DNA from: an uncultured Asticcacaulis sp.
GTDB taxonomy: Bacteria > Pseudomonadota > Alphaproteobacteria > Caulobacterales > Caulobacteraceae
Reading direction: 5' to 3'
Length of the DNA stretch: 33,174 nt
Assembly (NCBI GenBank): GCA_946480125.1
Contig: CAMLIY010000008.1
Span: 1 to 33,174, forward strand
Notes under the pieces: model-generated
Told to the model about the DNA's origin: nothing
Databases searched by the model: none
What the model saw: only the letters and a program-made list of their open reading frames with translations
Shown here: positions 7,821 through 14,263 of the stretch, one piece after another
Layout of the letters: every line of letters begins with the position of its first letter
Position numbering within the stretch: position 1 is the first letter of the stretch
Made by a program: the position numbers and the translations under genes

Positions 7821-8246
7821 TTAGCCGCCTGATTGGTGCGGCTGTTCCATATGAAAGAAATTCGCGATGGCACCGAAGAAGTTACCGATGCTTGCCATGA
7901 ACGAGTTGAACGAATTATGTGCCGTTCCGCATGTGTCAACCTGTGCATATGCATCCAGCTTATCGACAAGAGCGGTGCCCTGTGCAAAGCTCACGCCGTA
8001 TGCTGCCGCTGCACCGGCATTGGTGGCACCATTGGGCTTCCCGGCGGAACCCAAGGTTGCCATGCCGCCGGCTGTAGTGAAGCCCATGTTTTGCAGATCA
8101 TTCATTATACCACCAGCCATAGCGGCGCATTGTTGCTCCTGCGCTGCTGACAGTCTGCCTACACCCGGTGCAGTCGGGTTAGTGCTTACAGGGGGGTATA
8201 ATCCACCTGAGACGTGACTTAACTCTTCAACTTTTAAAGCTCTCAT
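7821..8246 (-). CDS. Double-glycine-leader precursor peptide (bacteriocin-like), 141 aa
   Basis: The N-terminus MRALKVEELSHVSGG is a classic double-glycine leader: 15 residues, the E-L-x-x-V-S-G-G spacing, and cleavage expected after Gly15. The predicted core is 126 residues, long for class II bacteriocins. It has two cysteines (Cys40 and Cys106) that could form a disulfide, a Ser/Thr/Pro-rich start (residues 16-28), and a long Gly/Ala-rich middle (residues 41-92, with repeated small-residue spacing such as GGMATLGSAG). A hydrophobic FMASIGNFFGAIANFF stretch follows (116-131), and the chain ends in SGG. A strong Shine-Dalgarno (AAGGAGGAA) precedes the ATG. The divergent C39-peptidase exporter at 8375 is the expected partner for leader removal and export. 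Ser/Thr or Asn glycosylation by the operon's transferases is a guess. Confidence 0.85.
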   Translation of the reverse strand: MRALKVEELSHVSGGLYPPVSTNPTAPGVGRLSAAQEQQCAAMAGGIMNDLQNMGFTTAGGMATLGSAGKPNGATNAGAAAAYGVSFAQGTALVDKLDAYAQVDTCGTAHNSFNSFMASIGNFFGAIANFFHMEQPHQSGG

Positions 8247-8287
8247 TATTTCCTCCTTGGCTCACGAAACACTCGTGTGGCTAGATC

Positions 8288-8316
8288 AATCTGAAATAGC
8301 AATTCCTTTCTGTCAA
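8288..8316 (-). promoter_or_regulatory. Candidate promoter for the precursor peptide operon
   Basis: On the minus strand a perfect TTGACA (8316-8311) is followed, 17 nt later, by CAGATT (8293-8288) as a weak -10. It lies about 40 bp upstream of the precursor start. A small inverted repeat, CACGA-aacac-TCGTG, lies between promoter and ATG (about 8263-8277). The -35 is convincing; the -10 is not. Confidence 0.45.
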
Positions 8317-8374
8317 GACGTAGGGTATGTACATTTTTCGCATATATATCTAATTTAAAAAGAAACTATGTCAC

Positions 8375-10483
8375 ATGCCGTGGTTCAAGAAGCCAATAAA
8401 ATTAACACTGCAAGTAGAATCAACGGAGTGCGGACTAGCTTGCTTAGCGATGATAAGTAGTAGCTATGGTAGAAAAGAAGGTATGACGGATCTTCGCCGT
8501 CGCTTCCCGACAAGTTTGTCGGGTGTTGATCTCAGGGATTTAATTAGCATTGCGGATTCGCTTGGGTTTTTTACGCGAGCGGTACGTTGTGACTTAGCGG
8601 AGATTAAAAACCTACACCTTCCGTGCATTCTGCATTGGAATTTAGACCACTTCGTTGTGCTCAAATCCGTTGGCTCCAAAGGTGCTGAAATATTGGATCC
8701 GGCACGCGGAGAGCGAAAGCTCTCATTTAACGAAATATCGAAACATTTCACCGGCGTTGCTTTAGAACTCACACCATCGCCCAATTTTGAAAAAAAAGAT
8801 CAGATCGAAAAAGTCCGTCTAAATGATCTGTGGTCGAGCCTTCAGGGCTTCACTCCAATGATCATTCAAATGTTCTTTTTGACATTAGCATTGCAGATTT
8901 TCGGACTTTTGATGCCTGTTGCAAATCAAGTTGTCGTTGATGATGTAATCGGGCGCGGTGACCAAGACTTGTTGTTAGCAATTTTGATCGGATTCGGCCT
9001 CGTTGTCTTTCTGCAAACGGCAATAGATATGCTTCGTAACTTAATCCAGTTGTACGCGGGGCAGAAATTATCTGTTCAACTAACGGGAAATTTGCTGCGG
9101 CATATGATGAAATTGCCGACATCGTATTTTGAACGGCGCCATGTCGGAGACATTCTAACAAGATTCAATTCCCTTGGGCCGGTTCAATCCTTTTTAACGG
9201 GGGGCGTTGTCGGGGCTGTACTCGATGCAATCATGATTGTTCCCGCCGGCGTGATCATGTTCATGTATTCACCAGTGCTTTCCATGCTCGTAGTCCTGGA
9301 CTTAGTCCTTGTAGGAATTGTCCAATTGGCCACATTTCATCGCTCGCGTCGGTTCACCGATGAGGCCATCACTCTCGGGGCGAAGACGCAGTCGATTTTT
9401 TTGGAAACGTTACGAGCCATTCGCACAATAAAACTGGCAGGGCGAGAAAGCGAAAGGCACTCGATTTGGCAAAATGCCGTCACGGATCAACAAAATTTGG
9501 GATTCCGTCAGGCTGTTTTTAATCTGTGGGGGAGTTCGGGCTTTGGACTGGTGATGGCCGCCCAGGGCCTGTTTATGCTCTACCTTGGAGCTACTGAAGT
9601 CATTAAAGGTCACATGACCCTTGGAATGCTAATGGCTTTCCAATCTTACGCTGGACAATTTTCAGGACGTTCCAAATCATTAATAGGCCAGTTTTTTACG
9701 TTTAAGATGCTTGGCCTCCACCTTGAACGCTTAGCAGACATTGTGCATGCCCCTGCGGAAATCAATTTGGCTGCGTCAACAGCAATTGCTCGACCTATCG
9801 AAGGAAGAGTGGAAATAAGCCAACTCAAGTTTAGATATTCACCTCGCGATCCTTGGGTATTAAAGGGGTTGTCCTTAAATGTTGAGAGGGGGGAACATGT
9901 TGTGTTAATCGGCCCTTCCGGAGGCGGAAAGTCAACTCTTTTAAAATTGATGACTGGCCTCTATCAGCCCGATGAAGGTGAGGTGCTGATCGATGGCGTT
10001 CCATTAACTGTGCTGGGGCTGACGAATTACCGATCCCAAATTGGGGTCGTGATGCAAGACGATGAGCTTCTTTCCGGGACGCTGGCCGATAACGTTGCGT
10101 TTTTTGATCCGCTCATAGACATGTCGCGTGTCGAGGAAGCCTGTAAAATTGCGCATATCCATGCTGATATTATGCGCTTGCCAATGGCTTACCATTCATT
10201 GATCGGCGACATGGGATCAATACTGTCTGGAGGTCAAAAGCAACGTGTATTGCTTGCAAGAGCGCTATATGATCGACCAAAAATCCTCTTTGTTGATGAG
10301 GGGACTGCAAATTTGGACCCTGCGTTGGAACTGTCGATATTGCAAAATTTAAGAGAGCTAGGAATCACGCAGATTACAATAGCTCATCGTCCAGCCGCAG
10401 AAAGGTTCGCTGACCGCGTTCTTGCCTTAGCTGAAGGCGTAATTGCGAACAATTCGCCAAAGGTAGCCTCCGATGGCAGATAA
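8375..10483 (+). CDS. Peptidase-containing ABC transporter (C39 peptidase, exporter of GG-leader peptides)
   Basis: The 702-aa protein has the full PCAT architecture. The N-terminal C39 cysteine protease has Gln13 (oxyanion), Cys19 in ECGLACLAM, His92 in WNLDHFVVL and Asp108 in ILDPARG. A six-helix membrane domain spans about residues 150-440. The ATPase domain has Walker A GPSGGGKST around residue 513, signature LSGGQKQR around residue 617, Walker B ILFVDEG, and the switch His in ITIAHRP. It cuts the double-glycine leader on the cytoplasmic side and exports the core with a HlyD-type adaptor and an outer-membrane channel. No TolC-like gene is in the window, so a host channel is probably used. 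It is divergent from the precursor peptide gene and overlaps the adaptor gene by 11 bp. The Shine-Dalgarno before 8375 is weak. Confidence 0.93.
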   Translation: MPWFKKPIKLTLQVESTECGLACLAMISSSYGRKEGMTDLRRRFPTSLSGVDLRDLISIADSLGFFTRAVRCDLAEIKNLHLPCILHWNLDHFVVLKSVGSKGAEILDPARGERKLSFNEISKHFTGVALELTPSPNFEKKDQIEKVRLNDLWSSLQGFTPMIIQMFFLTLALQIFGLLMPVANQVVVDDVIGRGDQDLLLAILIGFGLVVFLQTAIDMLRNLIQLYAGQKLSVQLTGNLLRHMMKLPTSYFERRHVGDILTRFNSLGPVQSFLTGGVVGAVLDAIMIVPAGVIMFMYSPVLSMLVVLDLVLVGIVQLATFHRSRRFTDEAITLGAKTQSIFLETLRAIRTIKLAGRESERHSIWQNAVTDQQNLGFRQAVFNLWGSSGFGLVMAAQGLFMLYLGATEVIKGHMTLGMLMAFQSYAGQFSGRSKSLIGQFFTFKMLGLHLERLADIVHAPAEINLAASTAIARPIEGRVEISQLKFRYSPRDPWVLKGLSLNVERGEHVVLIGPSGGGKSTLLKLMTGLYQPDEGEVLIDGVPLTVLGLTNYRSQIGVVMQDDELLSGTLADNVAFFDPLIDMSRVEEACKIAHIHADIMRLPMAYHSLIGDMGSILSGGQKQRVLLARALYDRPKILFVDEGTANLDPALELSILQNLRELGITQITIAHRPAAERFADRVLALAEGVIANNSPKVASDGR

Positions 10484-11726
10484 CGAACTCTTCCGAAAGG
10501 AAGCAATTGAAGCAACCAGGAAAAAACTTTGGGGGGATGTCGTTCTTGCGCAGCCTCCCTCATTGGTAATCTGGACGGCAGTTGTTCTGTTCGCCACGGG
10601 GACTATTCTATCTTTTCTAGTATTTGGGACATATGTTCGTAAAGAGACTGTGCAAGGATACCTCACACCAAAGGACGGGATCATCCAGGTTTATGGTCCT
10701 AGTTTAGGTAAGATTACACGTATAATGGTGCAGGAAGGCGACCATGTGGTCGCCGGGCAACCAGTTTTTGCTCTCTCTGGTGAAACTCTGGGCGCCGATA
10801 CTGGGCGTGTATTGGATGCGCAGCTAACTCAGATACAAGAACAGATTCAGAGTGCTCAGCAGCGATCGTCTGCAGCAAGATCAGCTCTCACTTCCGACGA
10901 GACTCGCATCGAGCAACAGTTGGAATCTCAGATAAGGCTTACTTCTTTTTACGCGAAACGCCATGAAGCTCAGGCATCTATAATAGCAATATCTGGTAGC
11001 CAGTTGGAAAAGTACGAACAGCTACGCACCAAAGGCTATGTTGCTGATAGCACGGTGCTGCAGCTCAAGCAGCAAATTTTAAGCCAGGAAGAAGGCCTGA
11101 ATGATATTGAGCAGCAGCAAAACTCCAATGCTGCGCTTATAAAGGATTTACGTGCACAATTGGCAACTTTTCCCGATAAAAATGCTGCGGCGGGGGCCGA
11201 CGCTAACGCCGAATTATCCGTGCTTGCGCAGCGTCGAATCGATCTGTCAGCAAGCCGAAGCCTTGTCGAGCCAGCACCTGTTTCCGGAACCGTTTCGGAC
11301 CTTCAGGCCAAGGTGGGGCAAAGTGTTCATGGGAACTTACCTTTAATTTCGCTCATGCCTGACGGTTCGTCCTTGGAAGCTGAATTGCTAATCCCGACTA
11401 GAGCAGCCGGTTTTATAAAGGTAGGGGATGAAGCTCGCCTACAGATATCGGCATATCCATTTGAGAGGTACGGCTTCGTCACCGGCCGTGTCATTACGAT
11501 ATCCAACTCGGTAATGCAGCCCGGCGACATGCTGGTACCGGTCAATGTGCCCGAAGCCGTTTATCGAGTTCGCGTTTCGTTAGACCGGAGCTTTGTAATC
11601 GCCTACGCCACGAAACACGAGCTGAAGCCAGGCATGCTACTAATAGCAGATGTGGTGCTAGACCGGCGGAAGCTTTGGCAACAATTGCTGGACCCATTGA
11701 TTTCCGCAGCGAAACGATCTCACTGA
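10473..11726 (+). CDS. HlyD-family periplasmic adaptor of the type I-like exporter
   Basis: This 417-aa membrane fusion protein has one N-terminal membrane anchor (about residues 27-48, VIWTAVVLFATGTILSFLVF). A first lipoyl half-motif follows (GKITRIMVQEGDHVVAGQPV, about 76-95), then a long alpha-helical hairpin of about 160 residues rich in Gln and Glu. The second lipoyl half is PVSGTVSDLQAKVGQSV, followed by a beta-barrel with YPFERYGFVTGRV, a typical HlyD/LapC-like motif. It bridges the inner-membrane ABC exporter to an outer-membrane TolC-type channel. The start overlaps the exporter gene by 11 bp, so the two are translated together. The length is normal for the family and nothing is broken. 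Confidence 0.9.
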   Translation: MADNELFRKEAIEATRKKLWGDVVLAQPPSLVIWTAVVLFATGTILSFLVFGTYVRKETVQGYLTPKDGIIQVYGPSLGKITRIMVQEGDHVVAGQPVFALSGETLGADTGRVLDAQLTQIQEQIQSAQQRSSAARSALTSDETRIEQQLESQIRLTSFYAKRHEAQASIIAISGSQLEKYEQLRTKGYVADSTVLQLKQQILSQEEGLNDIEQQQNSNAALIKDLRAQLATFPDKNAAAGADANAELSVLAQRRIDLSASRSLVEPAPVSGTVSDLQAKVGQSVHGNLPLISLMPDGSSLEAELLIPTRAAGFIKVGDEARLQISAYPFERYGFVTGRVITISNSVMQPGDMLVPVNVPEAVYRVRVSLDRSFVIAYATKHELKPGMLLIADVVLDRRKLWQQLLDPLISAAKRSH

Positions 11727-12084
11727 CGCCTCACCTTATAGCCCGAACATCTATCTCCGGTACTGCGCCAGATTATGGAGGAGAGACCAAATGGTGTGAC
11801 CGGATGCTTGCCGAAAACCGCGACCCGCCGCAAGGTCAAGCATTAGAGTCCGTATCCCATGCATGGCGTTTTCGAAGACGCCGTACGTTTGCTGCTCTAA
11901 CAAAAGGCAACGCCCCGATTATTGTGGAGCAAACTCCAGCCGCCAAAATACAATATATAAAAGTCACAAAAGTTCGCGGCAAATGAGAGCTGATCAGCCA
12001 AGCACCCGGAAATGGCAGAATTGGCATTAATCCCACAAGGTGATCACTTAATTTGATTCCCATTTCTGACCCTTGGTTTGAATG
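11727..12084. other. Gap with no recognised gene
   Basis: About 360 bp between the adaptor gene and the serine-hydrolase remnant. Short open frames exist on both strands, but none has a convincing Shine-Dalgarno, recognisable motif or coherent codon use. No clear terminator hairpin follows the adaptor gene. Confidence 0.4.
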
Positions 12085-12470
12085 TCAAATTCTGACACCT
12101 GGAAAATCATTTGGCAAGTCATAGCGAGCAACCGGTTTGAATTCGTCGTTCCAGTGCCTTGAGAACACGAGGATTCCCGACTTTGAAGCACGGTCGAATT
12201 GATATGAGCCACTAAAGAACCAGCTATTTCCACCGTGGCCTATAGAAACCAGGTCACTGTCGGGGTTTCTCACGGCGGCAAACCCGATTGCGTCCCGTAT
12301 GCAAGATTTCCGTCGGATGGCACGACAAGCCTGAAAGAGTCTTCAAGAGCCTTGTAAGACAAAACTGTCTCGGGCCCCAGTCCGATCTGGAAGCGCATCA
12401 GTTTTACCATATCTTCCATGGTCGAGAAGGCTCTAGTTGCGCTCCCTGTCAACGATAAATAAATGTCTGA
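12085..12470 (-). pseudogene. Remnant of a beta-lactamase-family serine hydrolase (C-terminal part, frameshifted)
   Basis: Two minus-strand frames join into the C-terminal region of a class C beta-lactamase/esterase-like protein. The upstream frame reads YLSLTGSATRAFSTMEDMVK and then LMRFQIGLGPETVLSYKAL, matching the usual G(G/A)LxSTAxDMAKFLxAQL region. The downstream frame reads IGFAAVRNPDSDLVSIGHGG and NSWFFSGSYQFDRASKSGIL, matching the GHGG-x-F-S motif. The frames change near 12273-12285, and further upstream the frame hits a stop around 12495. The N-terminal SxxK half is not visible. It is not an obvious duplicate of the beta-lactamase-fold gene at 4514-5818. Confidence 0.5.
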
Positions 12471-13318
12471 TTTGCCGTATTTTCTTCAATTGAGATTGAA
12501 GGCTTCGGACACAGTTTCTTGTTTGCCGGTTGACCCGTCATCGATAATTTCCAGTTTTTTTGCCTTGCAAGCGAGATCATTAGTCTCTCCGTAGTCACGT
12601 CGTCCTATGGGCTGGCGACGGCTACATTATGATGTTCAATCAAGGAACAAACAGGCGGGACCAATAGGAGCCGCGGCCTCTATCCCGCCCGCATGACGCA
12701 ACAAATAAGGAACGGAAACCGACTCGAACCAAGCCACGCCTAAAATCCCATCCCCACATTTCGTACGAAGTTAGGACAGTACTATAATTTTACGAAATGT
12801 GGTGTCAACCGGCGGATGACGGAATAGTTTTGCCCGCACCTAGCTCTAGCCGGCACGGGTTGCCACAATCGTGTAAGTTAAAAAGCCCTGGAACTGGCTG
12901 TCCGTTTAGGGCGCTAGGTAGTCGGACTCCATTCGCGTTCATATGGACTAAATATAACATGTGAACAAATGTCGGCTCAGGCCCGCCTGCGATCGCCCCA
13001 GGAATTTCCAGAAAAAAAGAATTTCACCGGAAGTTTTATATAAGTGTTTTGGCATGCAATTGGGGGTGGCTAGCGGGACCGTACCGAATGCCGGCATGCC
13101 TATAAAAACGGTGCGCGGCCGCAGCGTTTGTTGTTGCACTGAAAGTATTGACCTAACCTTGGCCACAAACAACTGCGCCTGGCCCGCCGATCGTGCGAGC
13201 CATTCTGCTAAGACCTTGTCATGCCGAACAGCAAGATGCCTCGCATTGGTTTTTTATAAGCTGGGGGCTAGCAATAGGTCTGTTCAAAAGCCACGGGCGA
13301 TGGATAAGGGGACAAATC
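12471..13318. other. Long intergenic region upstream of the cytochrome oxidase operon
   Basis: About 850 bp without a gene I can support. It holds a GC-rich hairpin (GGCGGGA at 12654-12660 pairing with TCCCGCC at 12683-12689) and a perfect 12-bp inverted repeat at 12754-12802. Open frames at 12948-13172 (minus) and 12961 onward (plus) show no recognisable motif or start signal. The oxidase promoter presumably lies in the right-hand part, but I cannot place it. Confidence 0.4.
12754..12802. repeat. Perfect 12-bp inverted repeat flanking a TATAAT
   Basis: CCACATTTCGTA (12754-12765) and TACGAAATGTGG (12791-12802) are exact reverse complements separated by 25 bp. The spacer contains TATAAT at 12783-12788. 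The left arm overlaps a smaller palindrome, TTCGTACGAA. The geometry fits a regulator operator around a promoter, or a recombination or transposon-end footprint. Confidence 0.5.
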
Positions 13319-14263
13319 GTGTCCATGACCTATCTGATCGGGATAAATCACGCACCGCTTGATTACTTCTTTCAAGCTGCCGGGCCGGCAGCACAACCGA
13401 CCCAGGCGCTTAACTGGACTTACTGCGCGGTTTGCCTGCTGGTCTGTCTTATTATTTCCATCCTATTGCTGGGCGGCATCTTCCGCCGTCGAACGGAACA
13501 CCAGGCTTTGCCCAGCCGTGATACGGACGGCTTACGCCTCGTCACGGTGGGAACCGGTGTATCAACAGTGGTTCTGTTTGGCATGGCGATCTATGCCTTT
13601 CTCGCGCTTAGAAGCGTTGCTGCGCCACCGACACCCGCCTTGATTATCGCCGTCACTGGCTACGACTGGTGGTGGCAGGCTGATTATGGTGACTTCAAGA
13701 CCGCCAATGAAATCCATATACCGACAGGCATTCCGGTGCGGGTCGAGCTGCGCAGCGCGGATGTGATCCATGCTTTCTGGGTGCCGCAACTGGCCGGCAA
13801 GACCCAGATGATACCCGGCGTCACGACCGAACAGTGGATACAGGCGGACAGACCTGGAATTTATCGCGGCCAATGTACACAGTTTTGCGGGCTGCAGCAC
13901 GCCCATATGGCATTTGAGGTAGTTGCGGAAACGCCCGCAGACTTTGCGGCGTGGCGCCGGCATCAGATGGAGAATGTCCGCATGGCGAGCGCCGGCCTAC
14001 CTGGGCAGGTTCTGTTCAATGATCGTTGTGGGGGATGTCATACCGTGCGCGGCACATCGGCGACGGGTACGCATGGTCCAGACCTGACACACCTGATGTC
14101 ACGCCGTCAGATCGCTGCCGGACTGCTCGATACATCACCTGATTCCGTCATGGATTGGGTGGCGCACGCGCAGGCGCTCAAGCCCGGTTCGCGAATGCCC
14201 GGATTTGCCTTGACGTCGCAGGAGCGGCAGGACCTGCGCGCCTACCTGACCGAGTTGAACTGA
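13319..14263 (+). CDS. coxM: Cytochrome c oxidase subunit II fused to cytochrome c (CoxM-like)
   Basis: The frame is open from 13193, but I chose GTG 13319 (314 aa) because AAGGGG sits 7 nt upstream; ATG 13325 is a close alternative. Two membrane helices (about residues 35-57 and 75-100) are followed by the periplasmic CuA domain. CuA ligands are His151 (VIHAFWVP), Cys186, Cys190, His194 and Met197 (CTQFCGLQHAHM). The residue between the cysteines that is normally Glu is Gln188. A fused class I cytochrome c follows, with haem motif CGGCH (237-241) and a likely distal Met in RMPGF near residue 292. It takes electrons from a cytochrome c partner to CuA. Its stop overlaps the subunit I start by one base. 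The subunit II-cytochrome c fusion followed by subunits I, III and a small protein matches the coxMNOP layout of Bradyrhizobium. Confidence 0.88.
   Translation: MSMTYLIGINHAPLDYFFQAAGPAAQPTQALNWTYCAVCLLVCLIISILLLGGIFRRRTEHQALPSRDTDGLRLVTVGTGVSTVVLFGMAIYAFLALRSVAAPPTPALIIAVTGYDWWWQADYGDFKTANEIHIPTGIPVRVELRSADVIHAFWVPQLAGKTQMIPGVTTEQWIQADRPGIYRGQCTQFCGLQHAHMAFEVVAETPADFAAWRRHQMENVRMASAGLPGQVLFNDRCGGCHTVRGTSATGTHGPDLTHLMSRRQIAAGLLDTSPDSVMDWVAHAQALKPGSRMPGFALTSQERQDLRAYLTELN

Noticed and set aside
12700..12750. GGTTCGAGTC on the minus strand, resembling a tRNA T-loop
   Set aside because: The flanking bases do not form the T-stem and no acceptor, anticodon or D arm can be built around it.
12948..13362. 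Open frames on both strands in the gap before the oxidase operon
   Set aside because: No recognisable motif, no start signal, and the plus-strand frame runs into the subunit II gene in another phase.
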